From JBEKHI01 sp050012355 (GTDB taxonomy: Bacteria > Actinomycetota > Actinomycetes > Streptosporangiales > Streptosporangiaceae): 14,848 nucleotides of DNA. The stretch is taken from the NCBI GenBank assembly GCA_050012355.1, contig JBEKHI010000229.1, positions 1 through 14,848 on the forward strand. Direction: 5' to 3'. The notes under the pieces were generated by a model. The model ran no database searches, had not been told where the DNA came from, and saw only the letters and a list, made by a program, of their open reading frames with translations. Shown in pieces: positions 6,836-13,726 of the stretch. Each line of letters opens with the position of its first letter. Position 1 is the stretch's first letter. The translations under genes were made by a program, and so were the position numbers.

Positions 6836-7609
6836 GCCTGCTCCGCCTCCGCGTGGCAGGAAGCCAGGAATCTGAGCATCCCGGTCCCGTCCCTACTCCG
6901 GTAGAAGTCAATCATTCTCTCATTGAATTCCTGCTTCCGCGCGGCTGGGATGCTGATCGCATCAATGCCGTGGGACATCAGCCAGCCATTCATCATGTAC
7001 CGGGCAGTTCGCCTGTTCACATCGAAGTAGAACTGCATGAAAGCGCCGAATAGGAAGTAAGCACCGGCCTGCTCGAATAGGCCAGGGACCGTGCCCATGA
7101 TGAACGCTGTGCCCTGATCGTAGATCCGGCGCAGGTTCTCCCCGCCAGGCTCAGTTGGTGGGGGACGGTGCGTGCCGTACTCGCCGAGGGACACGCTGAC
7201 ATTCGCCAACTCATGTCCCTCACCGCGGAAATGCCCTGCCTCCAGCGCCTCATAGCGGGCGATTAGCTGGTTGAGATTGTCGGATGTCTCCTTGCTGAGC
7301 GCGAACTGGCTTGACTCAACTAGGTCATGCAGGTTGGTTGCGGATTCCGAGAGGCTGAGGATCTGCCGCTCATCACTCAGGCGCCGACCGCCGACCGCCG
7401 ACCGTAACGCCCTCTAGGAGGGTCTGCACTTCGGGGTAGGTAAACGGGTTGCCCTCCAGCACTGCGGCGTCCCACACATACTCGGGGAGCATGCGACTGA
7501 ACCGCCATTGGGCCCGCCTGGTGCCATGCGCGGGCAGGTCAGGCACCGTCGAAGAATCCCAGGCGAAGCCTAGGGCGCTGACGGCTTTGTTTTGGTCCAC
7601 ACCTCGCAC
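6832..7609 (-). pseudogene. Fic-family protein, interrupted by a 7-bp repeat expansion
   Basis: Two adjacent minus-strand frames together encode a Fic protein. The upstream frame ends with WRFSRMLPEYVWDAAVLEGN, PFTYPEVQTLLEGVTVGG and then a stop at 7373. The downstream frame begins at LSDERQILSLSESA and continues through ALEAGHFRGEG, GENLRRIYDQGTAF, the Fic core QFYFDVNRRTARYMMNG and IPAARKQEFNERM to a stop at 6832. The junction lies in three copies of CGCCGAC (7382-7402); with two copies the frame reads straight through as VTVGGRRLSDE. The core differs from the canonical HPFxDGNGR: the catalytic histidine is replaced by Gln. This resembles a subfamily with 'QFFFDGNKRT'-type cores, so AMP transfer cannot be assumed. 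The original start is unclear (GTG at 7600 or 7609, or further upstream). Confidence 0.75.
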
Positions 7610-8518
7610 GATATACCGATCGATGCATCGATCGTTACGTTGACCGTATACGGCCGCGCCGAACGGCGCACCATACAGGGGGTTGCCCGACCCCAGTGGG
7701 CATCTGGATCCACGCGGTCCAGGTACTCCCAACTCGATGTTCTCTGGATCAGGGCAGATGTCTTGGACCGGGCTTCCCTCCATGACTACGCGGTATGGCT
7801 GGAAAGAAGCACCCAAGACAGGAAAAACGGGGGTCGGCCGGGCAACTTCCATGTTGGGCCAGGTTACGAGCCGAACATTGCGTGGATGGGTTCCATCCGC
7901 TAGCTCTACCAGTCTTCCACGCAAGTTACCTGGATTCGCCTGGTGCGGTATCGGTTCAAAGGATGCCCATCGCATAAGCAGCCCAGCAGTTGTCTTGGCG
8001 CATTCATATTCTTGAGTTATAAGCGGTCCGGCTGTCGCCCTGAGTAGCCAGCGTCGCCTGACTGAGGACCCATAGAAATCGTATGAATCGGATAGTTTTT
8101 CCAGGATTGAAGCATATTCTCCTGCAGCGATGCTAGGCGCAAATGTGAAGGGCACTCGGACGGGATTAGACTCCGAAAGCCCTGGTTCTATCATGGTAAT
8201 TGGATGAAGGTCAGATAGCCACACCAACTCGTCTCGTACGCGAGGACTGCCGCTGCGGATCCTGTCCGACAAGAGTGCCCAACTGCTACGTATGAAACGA
8301 ATCCGGGAAGTGCATATTCCCGCGTCGCGAGCAGCAGGCCAAATCCACCGGTACCGGCGATTCGTGAGAGCGAGTGCTTGGCAGGAAGTGCTGGCCACCC
8401 AGATTCCTCGCATCACTGCCGAGATTGCTATGGTTGCACGGATCGAACTTGACCAGGATACCGCCTGATCAAACCATGTTTGCTGAGCAAATTCGCGTGG
8501 AAACATCACGTTCTCCAT
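7373..8518 (-). CDS. long atypical reading frame of unknown function, continuous with the Fic N-terminus
   Basis: This is a 381-codon frame starting at ATG 8518 (an ATG GAG AAC GTG ATG cluster). Its last ~75 residues are Fic N-terminal sequence, cut by the repeat frameshift. The first ~300 residues match no family I know. They contain protein-like text such as GEYASILEKLSDSYDFYGSS, LVELADGTHPRNVRL and GNPLYGAPFGAAVYGQ, but no signal peptide or clear membrane span. Third codon positions are near 50% GC, unlike the strong bias elsewhere, which suggests foreign origin. A frame this long without a stop is unlikely by chance. It could be a separate gene fused to Fic by deletion, or a genuine N-terminal domain; if in frame, the combined protein would be about 560 residues. 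No good ribosome site is visible. Confidence 0.5.
   Translation of the reverse strand: MENVMFPREFAQQTWFDQAVSWSSSIRATIAISAVMRGIWVASTSCQALALTNRRYRWIWPAARDAGICTSRIRFIRSSWALLSDRIRSGSPRVRDELVWLSDLHPITMIEPGLSESNPVRVPFTFAPSIAAGEYASILEKLSDSYDFYGSSVRRRWLLRATAGPLITQEYECAKTTAGLLMRWASFEPIPHQANPGNLRGRLVELADGTHPRNVRLVTWPNMEVARPTPVFPVLGASFQPYRVVMEGSPVQDICPDPENIELGVPGPRGSRCPLGSGNPLYGAPFGAAVYGQRNDRCIDRYIVRGVDQNKAVSALGFAWDSSTVPDLPAHGTRRAQWRFSRMLPEYVWDAAVLEGNPFTYPEVQTLLEGVTVGGRRSAPE
7382..7402. repeat. three tandem copies of a 7-bp unit, CGCCGAC
   Basis: The units are 7382-7388, 7389-7395 and 7396-7402 (GTCGGCG on the coding strand), followed by a partial CG. A unit of 7 is one more than a multiple of three, so each gain or loss shifts the Fic frame. 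Removing one copy restores the frame exactly. Confidence 0.9.
7617..7634. repeat. perfect 18-bp palindrome near the likely start of the Fic part
   Basis: CGATCGATGCATCGATCG is exactly self-complementary with no spacer. It lies 8-17 bases upstream of the candidate GTG starts (7609, 7600) of the Fic reading frame. It could be an operator for the coupled HTH protein, but it is also within the long frame. Confidence 0.7.
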
Positions 8519-9211
8519 ATTTTCAAAAAACTGATATGTGCAACATGTTCCGCAGCCACCTTGCTGATGATAATGCTAATCTCTCTGCATGGCGAGCTCG
8601 CGTATAGTGCCCATGAGAACAAAGCGGACCGTTCCCCCCTGCTATAGTTTCTTCCGAATGGCTGCACCCTACCCGGAGCGCAGCCAGTTGAATACCGGAA
8701 AACGGCATGACACATCGGTGGCATATCTCAGATGAGAACACCCGCTCAACGCACATGTGTGGACATTCGCGGGCGACCGGCAGCGCCCAGATCGACCTGC
8801 TCTGCGCGGACTTCGGTGGGGTCCGTCGTGCGTCGGCTGCCACTCCAGATCGGCGGCTCGAGCGATGTCTGGATGACGCTGATCGTTGGTCGTGATCGGC
8901 GCACTAGGCCCGATCGCTGACCGGGCGGACCCGCATCTCCTTCGGGGCCGGTAGTTTCAGCGATCCCGGCTCCCACCGTGCCACCCGTTTCGCATCAGTT
9001 TGCGCTCACCGGCAGAGTTCACTGCTTTGGACCCGACTGGCCGCGCATCGGGACCTGGCCGCCCGGGTACATGTTGGTGACCCGGCCGAGCACGAGAAGT
9101 CGCCTGGGCACGGCCCATCCACCCGATGCTGAGGTCACGCGGTACCTCGACCACTTCCGCGTCAGCATTGGAAGTGCCGCATGTCAGCGCTTGAGCGCCA
9201 GCAGGAGCATC
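8519..9211. other. 693-base gap without a supported gene
   Basis: AT-richer DNA at 8519-8640 (T-run, AACATGTT palindrome near 8544) probably holds the promoter of the long minus-strand frame. From about 8740 to 9200 several short frames are open on both strands, but none has a ribosome site, recognisable motif or family match. The frame of the next gene is open back to 8978, but its only good ribosome site sits at 9203-9207. I see no tRNA, direct-repeat attachment site or IS end. Confidence 0.4.
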
Positions 9212-9619
9212 ATGGAACTCACGGGAACCGAGAAGAACAAAATTGCAAAGTTCGATGCCATGGCGGCTGCCTCCAAGGCCGGGCATCCCGAGGTCGTGCT
9301 GATGATCCTCAATGACCAGATAGCGGTTCGCTCGCGCCGCAGCGGAGATTGGTCCGTCAGGGACTATCAGCGCGAGGTACCTGAGGTTGCTGTGGCACTG
9401 GTCTATGTGGACTACACCGCCCGCAAGCCCGGGTACTACATAGTCCCCGCGGGGGAGGCACGGGAGATTCTCAAGAAGCACTATGACGCCCACCGCGATG
9501 ACCATGGCGGAGAACGCCCGCGGACTCCTGAGAGCGGCCACGTCGGGCTGCGCCTAAGCGAGATCCAGCACCGGCGTGATGCCTGGACAAGCTGGGTTAC
9601 TACCGTCGCCGACGGGTGA
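9212..9619 (+). CDS. small protein of unknown function with an alpha/beta core
   Basis: ATG 9212 is preferred because AGGAG (9203-9207) lies four bases upstream, although the frame is open to 8978. The 135-residue protein begins with a helix (TEKNKIAKFDAMAAASKAG), then strands EVVLMILNDQIAVRSRRSGDW, VALVYVDYT and GYYIVPAGEA, a helix EAREILKKHYDAH and a C-terminal Arg/Trp-rich segment. The strand order and the 'YVDY...YYIVP' pattern recall small actinobacterial proteins with a degenerate restriction-endonuclease-like fold, in which the strand normally carries an ExK. Here it reads VRSR, so an active nuclease is not supported. Genes of this type often sit in accessory islands. Confidence 0.55.
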   Translation: MELTGTEKNKIAKFDAMAAASKAGHPEVVLMILNDQIAVRSRRSGDWSVRDYQREVPEVAVALVYVDYTARKPGYYIVPAGEAREILKKHYDAHRDDHGGERPRTPESGHVGLRLSEIQHRRDAWTSWVTTVADG

Positions 9620-10014
9620 CGTCATAGGCTCGTGGTTCGCGTACCCGGCAACGATGGACGCGTACGGCTCGAAGTGCCGCCGAGATCGGCAGGCAGCAGG
9701 ATCTGCGCGGCATCCGAGGTCCCACTCGTGCCAGCCGTCGGCTTGAAGCCTAGGAGAGGCCGGCTTGGCGATGATGCCGCGTGAGAGAGCACAGCTATCG
9801 TCACAGGGAGTGACCGCACCGGGATGCCGCTGACAGGACAGGAAGCGCCAAGCGCCGACTATGCACTATTTGGCCAGGGGCTCGCGTCCAGGGTGCATGA
9901 CGTTCATATCAACCCGTTCGGGGTGCTGTTGCGGCGCGGTGGCTGACTGGAAAGTCCTCCACCTCAAATGGGCGTGCGGCGGAGCCGTCGGCTGACCTGG
10001 GGGGTGTTGCGGGG
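9620..10014. other. gap between the unknown gene and the transposase, holding the 3' end of the IS
   Basis: Bases 9620-9820 show no gene. A 40-codon frame at 9824-9946 may be the start of a gene cut by the IS. The downstream end of the IS110 element must fall between its transposase stop (10015) and about 9900. I cannot mark the exact end because IS110 elements usually lack terminal inverted repeats. Confidence 0.4.
9824..9946 (+). pseudogene. possible gene start truncated next to the IS
   Basis: ATG 9824 opens a 40-codon frame starting MPLTGQEAPSADYALFG and continuing LASRVHDVHINPFGVLLRRGG before a TGA. The composition is protein-like and the frame dies beside the IS110 3' end, so it may be the 5' part of a gene interrupted by the insertion. 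No strong ribosome site is near (GGGAG is 13 bases away), and no family is recognised. Confidence 0.2.
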
Positions 10015-11366
10015 TTAGGCGGCGGGGGTGATGGTGACCTCCAGTCCCATGGCCTGGAGCTGGCGGAGGTGGCCGCGGATTTTCTTGTCGCGGTTGGTGC
10101 GGGTGGCGACGTAGTCCGGGCCGAGGTCGCTGTAGCGGGCGGCGGGGTCGGCGAGCAGGTGCCAGATGATGACCAGGATGGAGCGGGCGACGGCGACCTG
10201 GGCTTTGGCTTTGCCGCGGCGGCGGGCGATCCGGCCGTAGCGTTCGCCGAGGAAGGTAGGGGTGCGGGCGGCGCCGAGGGCTGCCTGGCCCAGGGCTGAG
10301 CGCAGGTAGGCGTTGCCGTGGCCTTGCCTGCCGCGGCGGCGGCGGGTCCGGACTGGCGGCTGACCGGGCACAGCCCGGCCCAGGAGACCAGGTGGGCGGC
10401 GTCGAGGAACCGGGTCATGTCCAGGCCGGTCTCGGCGATGATCGCGTGGGCCAGGTCCAGGCTGATCCCGGGAATCTCGTCCAGCCGGGCCGCGGCGGGC
10501 AGCACCGCCGCACCGGACCCGGTGCCGGCACCGGGTCCGGTGCTGCCGCCGGCATCGACGCCCCAGCTTTCGGGGATGGCCGCCAGGGCCCCCCGGATGC
10601 TGACCTCGAGCTTGGTGATCCGCTGGTCCAGCCACTGGATCTGGTCCAGTTCCAGTTCGGCGAGCTCGCCGTGATGGGAATCGAACATGCCCGCCAGCGT
10701 CGCGGCCAGCTCCTCGTGGCTGGCCTTGACCTGGGGCCGTGCCAGGCCGGCCAGGACATGGGGGTCGCGTTCCCCGCCGATCAGCGCCTTGATGATGTCC
10801 TTGGCGGTCGCGGTGGTCAGCTTGCTGATTTTCGACGACAGCTTGATCAGGGCGCCTTCCAGCAGCTTCTCCAGCCGCTGGTAGCAGCGGGTCCGTTCCC
10901 GCACCAGGTCGGTGCAGGCCCGGGTGTAATCCCGCAGCGCCCGGACCGGGGACGGCGGCACGAAGCACGGCCGCAGCAGCCCCATCTCCGTCAGCCGGGC
11001 CAGCCACATCGCGTCGTGCTTATCGGTCTTGGGGCGGCCCTTGAGGTTCTTCGCCTGGGCCGGGTCCACCAGCTGCACGCTCAGCCCGCACATCTCCAGC
11101 ACGTAAAACCAGATCCGCCAGTAATCGCTGGTCGCCTCCAGCGTCACCTTCTCGATCCGGGCCTTCACCAGCTCCTGGCCCAGCTCGGTGACCGCGCCCA
11201 TCGTGGCGGTCACCTCCCAGACCCTGCTGACCCGCGCCTTGCCGGCCTTACCGGGCAGCCGGGTGCACACCATCCCCGAGGCCTTGGCCACGTCGACGGC
11301 AGCGACCCGCTCATGCGCCCGCTGATACTCTTCGTCCTCGATAACCTGCGGTTTAGCCTTGCCCAC
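10015..11366 (-). pseudogene. IS110-family transposase, frameshifted
   Basis: The N-terminal half has the DEDD RuvC-like domain: AAVDVAKASG, LEATSDYW and GRPKTDKHDAMWLARL. The C-terminal half has the Transposase_20 domain: LDEIPGISLDLAHAIIAETG, SWAGLCPVSRQSG, then in another frame GHGNAYLRSALGQAALGAAR and ILVIIWHLLADP, ending at 10015. The two frames meet within about 10339-10362 in a GCC-rich run. One lost base explains it, and the original frame then runs on to 9909 as low-complexity Pro/Ala/Ser text. I choose GTG 11366 because GGAGGTG (11373-11379) lies six bases upstream; an earlier GTG exists at 11429. Unless the shift is a sequencing error or is suppressed, the catalytic C-terminal Ser region is lost. 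Confidence 0.85.
10510..10543. repeat. perfect 34-bp palindrome inside the transposase
   Basis: GCACCGGACCCGGTGCC (10510-10526) is followed directly by its exact complement GGCACCGGGTCCGGTGC (10527-10543). It encodes a Gly/Ser/Pro-rich linker (STGPGAGTGSGA) between the DEDD and Transposase_20 halves. Confidence 0.85.
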
Positions 11367-11372
11367 CGCGGT

Positions 11373-11379
11373 CACCTCC
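11373..11379 (-). promoter_or_regulatory. ribosome binding site that sets the transposase start
   Basis: GGAGGTG on the minus strand lies six bases before GTG 11366. The alternative GTG 11429 has only GTGAGG two bases away, so 11366 is preferred. Confidence 0.6.
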
Positions 11380-11476
11380 GTATCCTCGATAGGGGTTACC
11401 AGGCGGGCTGCCCGGGGATCTGCAGTCACGGCCTCACCGGCCCGAATCCTGACTGACGTGCTCGAAGCAACACAAA

Positions 11477-11492
11477 GCGACCCTCGGGTCGC
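11477..11492 (-). terminator. hairpin with T-rich tail upstream of the transposase
   Basis: The minus strand reads GCGACC, loop CGAG, GGTCGC, then TTTGTGTT. It could stop transcripts entering from outside the IS, or be a stem-loop of an IS110 bridge RNA. The stem is only 6 bp. Confidence 0.35.
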
Positions 11493-11632
11493 AGATCCCA
11501 GCGCTCAGGCTTTGCTACGGGCTCGTACCCCACAGAGCATCCGGCGTCACGGGCAGCCCGCACCCACCCTGCACCACCACCCCCCGGACACGCAGCCAGA
11601 ACCCGCAACCCCGGCCACCACGCGGCAGCAGA

Positions 11633-11661
11633 CCCCCGCCCGCCATCACCCGCACCCACCC
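11633..11661 (-). other. G-quadruplex-type motif on the transposase-sense strand
   Basis: The minus strand has GGG-T-GGG-TGC-GGG-TGATGGC-GGG-C-GGGGG, at least four G-runs with loops of 1-7 bases. Such motifs are not rare in high-GC DNA, but this one sits inside a strongly G-skewed stretch. Confidence 0.5.
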
Positions 11662-11862
11662 AGACTTTCCCGCCGCGGCGACCATCCCCCCGGGATGAGG
11701 CAGGCTTTGCTTGCCTGTCGCCATTCCGGCAGCGGCCAGTACGGCAGTCTTCATCCGGCTTGACCTGCGGGGAGCGCGGAAAGCCCGGATCGATTGGCGC
11801 AGTCGGCTGGTTCAGGCGTTTTCCGGCACCCTTCGGCCAGCTTCCGCGATCGAGGCGGTGTT

Positions 11863-11904
11863 GTGCCCCTGCCGGGCACTCGGTGGCGCGCCCGGCAGGG
11901 GCAC
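11863..11904 (-). terminator. perfect 15-bp hairpin terminating the sigma factor/CU044_5270 operon
   Basis: GTGCCCCTGCCGGGC (11863-11877) and GCCCGGCAGGGGCAC (11890-11904) are exact complements around a 12-base loop, 15 bases after the stop of the minus-strand gene. There is no T-run, as is common for actinobacterial terminators. Confidence 0.65.
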
Positions 11905-11919
11905 ATTGAGCCGGCCGGG

Positions 11920-12966
11920 CTAACCCGGGATCTGCCCGGCGTGGTCGACGATGGCGCGCTGCTGGATGGCCGTCTGGCTGACGAGTGCGCCGCTGGCGAT
12001 GTTGATTTCGCGTGAGCCGAGGTACTGGAGAGTCTGCTTGCTGAAGATCCACTCCTTCTGGATGCCCTGGAAGGTGAAGGCGACCGTGACGCCCGGACGG
12101 CCGATTGTGTCGGTGGCGTCCGGGACTACGGTCACGCCGGGAATCAGGGCGGCGGCGCGGTACAGCGCGGCGGTGACCGGGGGCGGCGCCCCGTTGTACA
12201 GCAGGCCGCCGATGGTGGAGAAGGCCCACCAGTACGAGCCCGGGTGCCCGTCCGTCTGCTGGATGAGCCTGAGCAGGGCATGCGGGTCGGTGGGCAGCGT
12301 CTGCAGGAACCGGTAGGTCGGATAGTTCATGTTGCCGCGGCACGAGAACTGCCCGGGGTCCTCCGACGCCGCTTTGAAGGAAAACGTCGTCATCCTCCCG
12401 TCGGTGAGGAACGCGCCGGTCGCGCACAAGCTGGATACTGGGTACCAGAACTGCACTTCATCTGGTTTTCCGGGGACGCAGTCCCCGGGCACGGCCACAT
12501 GGACGCTGTCGCTGCTAGCCGAGGGCCGGGCTGTGCAGGCCGAGCCGGCGCCCCAGGTTCTGAGGTACACGAACTGGCTGTCGCGCACGAGCGGATCCGG
12601 CTGCGCCGCGGCGGCGGCGGCGATGTTGGCGAGCAGCCGCGCGGCGGCCGGTGAGGCACCGGAGGTGTTCCCGGTCAGCGCGGTGTTCCCGGGCAGCAGG
12701 GTCAGTCCGGCGGCCAGTCCCGCAGCCGCGGCGGCTGCGATGATGATCGCTGTCGTGCGGTGGCGGCGCATGGCCGGCGGGCGGCCGGCCGCGAGGGATA
12801 GCGCGGTCACGGCGCGCAGCCGGAGCCGGAGCGCAAGGCCATGGCGTGGTACAGGCCGCGCCCCGCGGCCCCGGATTGAAGTGAGGAACGCCTGCTCGGC
12901 CCGGTCCGCTGACCCCGGCGGGACCTCCTCGCGGAGCCGCGATATGAGTTCCAGTTCGTCCACCAT
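11920..12966 (-). CDS. CU044_5270-family membrane protein, partner of an ECF sigma factor
   Basis: ATG 12966 overlaps the sigma-factor stop by one base (TGATG), so the two are translationally coupled. The 348-residue protein has an intracellular N-terminus (ELELISRLREEVPPGSADRA) ahead of a basic region, one membrane span (TTAIIIAAAAAAGLAAGLTL, about 71-90) and a large extracellular domain. Four extracellular cysteines (GSACTA, GDCVPG, SLCATG, FSCRG) could form two disulfides. The N-terminal LREEVPP..D segment, single span and position right after an ECF sigma gene are typical of CU044_5270-family proteins. These are thought to act like anti-sigma or signal-transducing partners, but no zinc HxxxCxxC anti-sigma motif is present. 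The signal is unknown. A strong hairpin follows the stop. Confidence 0.82.
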   Translation of the reverse strand: MVDELELISRLREEVPPGSADRAEQAFLTSIRGRGARPVPRHGLALRLRLRAVTALSLAAGRPPAMRRHRTTAIIIAAAAAAGLAAGLTLLPGNTALTGNTSGASPAAARLLANIAAAAAAQPDPLVRDSQFVYLRTWGAGSACTARPSASSDSVHVAVPGDCVPGKPDEVQFWYPVSSLCATGAFLTDGRMTTFSFKAASEDPGQFSCRGNMNYPTYRFLQTLPTDPHALLRLIQQTDGHPGSYWWAFSTIGGLLYNGAPPPVTAALYRAAALIPGVTVVPDATDTIGRPGVTVAFTFQGIQKEWIFSKQTLQYLGSREINIASGALVSQTAIQQRAIVDHAGQIPG

Positions 12967-13589
12967 CAGTCTCCTATCGGTATGGCAGGGTTAAGGTCGG
13001 CGAGGCTCTGCCGCAGACGGCCACGCGCCCGGCTGATGCGGGACTGAACAGTCCCGAGCGGCACGCCGGTAGCTGTGGCGATCTGCTCATAGCTGAGGCC
13101 GGCCCACGCCAGCAGCAGCAGCGCGTCACGCTGGTTCACCGGAAGCTCTGCCACGGCCGCGGCCAGCCGCTGCCTGACGCTGCGAGCCGCCACCGCGTCC
13201 TCGACCCGGTCGGTGAATGGCGCTGTCACCGGATCGGTGCCGGAAGCAGCGAGCAGCCTGAGCTGCCTGACTTCGTTCCTGCGCTCGCGGTGCATCAGCC
13301 GCGTCGCGATCCCGTACAGCCACGGCAGGCAGTCCCGGCCCTGGTCCTGGAAGCCTGCCCGCTTCCTGAACGCCACCAGGAACGTCTCCGCCACCACATC
13401 CTCAGCGCGTTCCTGGCCGATGCGCCGGGTGACATACCTGCCGACGGCGGGACTATGCCGCCGGACGAGGATGGCGAATCGTTCCGGATCTGACTCCGAG
13501 CGGCGGATGACCGTCAGATCATCATCGGCTACCCCCGCGGGGGCCCGGGCTGACGCCTGCCAGCCATCTTCTACGTTGTCAACACCCAC
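12966..13589 (-). CDS. ECF-type RNA polymerase sigma factor
   Basis: GTG 13589 is supported by GGAAGGG (13595-13601) five bases upstream. The 207-residue protein has sigma region 2 at about residues 35-105 (RFAILVRRHSPAVGRYVTRR, AEDVVAETFLVAFRKR, LPWLYGIATRLMHRERR) and region 4 at about 140-196 (LPVNQRDALLLLAWAGLSYE, VPLGTVQSRISRARGRLRQS). No sigma region 1, region 3 or C-terminal extension is present, which is the normal ECF layout. It directs RNA polymerase to specific promoters. Its target is unknown, but these operons are commonly autoregulated. The downstream gene overlaps it and probably modulates it. Its 5' region is shared with the divergent toxin-antitoxin operon. Confidence 0.92.
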   Translation of the reverse strand: MGVDNVEDGWQASARAPAGVADDDLTVIRRSESDPERFAILVRRHSPAVGRYVTRRIGQERAEDVVAETFLVAFRKRAGFQDQGRDCLPWLYGIATRLMHRERRNEVRQLRLLAASGTDPVTAPFTDRVEDAVAARSVRQRLAAAVAELPVNQRDALLLLAWAGLSYEQIATATGVPLGTVQSRISRARGRLRQSLADLNPAIPIGD

Positions 13590-13634
13590 GAGGACCCTTC
13601 CGTGTGAGGAAATGACACCCGTTTATGCCACCCA

Positions 13635-13662
13635 ACGCGAACTTGTTCCCCAAGACGCGAAC
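13635..13662. repeat. two ACGCGAAC direct repeats, 20 bp apart
   Basis: The copies are at 13635-13642 and 13655-13662, about two helical turns apart and 46-73 bases upstream of the sigma-factor start. This spacing fits a dimer-binding regulatory site, or the neighbourhood of the sigma factor's own promoter. No matching -10 element was identified. Confidence 0.4.
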
Positions 13663-13726
13663 CGAGGGAAGGTGCACACCGGACCTGACGCCAGAACCAC
13701 CCGTTCTGCGGCCGCTCACTCCGCCA

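Larger units (their letters stand above)
9950..11600 (-). mobile_element. IS110-family insertion sequence, ends approximate
   Basis: The element is defined by its transposase (10015-11366). IS110 elements lack obvious terminal inverted repeats, and none was found, so both limits are estimates. Only about 100 bases lie downstream of the transposase stop, while several hundred non-coding bases lie upstream. This suits the IS110 group, in which the bridge RNA is encoded at the upstream end, rather than the IS1111 group. Confidence 0.6.
11430..11862 (-). other. 433-base non-coding region upstream of the transposase, possible bridge-RNA locus
   Basis: No gene is supported. The part nearest the transposase holds a hairpin (11477-11492, GCGACC-CGAG-GGTCGC on the minus strand, followed by TTTGTGTT). 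Beyond it lie about 150 bases with extreme strand asymmetry, C-rich on the plus strand and G-rich on the sense strand of the IS. This stretch includes a G-quadruplex-type motif (11633-11661) and a 13-bp direct repeat (CCCGCACCCACCC at 11557-11569 and 11649-11661). IS110-group elements encode their bridge RNA in this position. The outer IS end is not visible. Confidence 0.4.

Noticed and set aside
10339..10362. Programmed -1 frameshift in the transposase
   Set aside because: No X-XXY-YYZ slippery heptamer is seen at the switch, and IS110 transposases are normally single frames.
10392..11456. Long plus-strand open frame of 354 codons
   Set aside because: It is antisense to the IS110 transposase, has no family-like motifs, and is explained by the high-GC codon bias of the real gene.
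11515..11754. Minus-strand 79-codon frame upstream of the transposase
   Set aside because: It has no ribosome site or known motif, and its Gly/Arg/Val-rich text reflects the G-rich strand skew.
11426..12427. Minus-strand open frame of 333 codons
   Set aside because: It is an out-of-frame shadow of the CU044_5270-like gene that runs through the terminator hairpin; its text is Arg/Pro/His-rich and not protein-like.
12600..12740. GCC/GCG triplet runs resembling a microsatellite
   Set aside because: They encode the Ala-rich membrane span and flanking linker of the CU044_5270-like protein and are ordinary for high-GC coding sequence.
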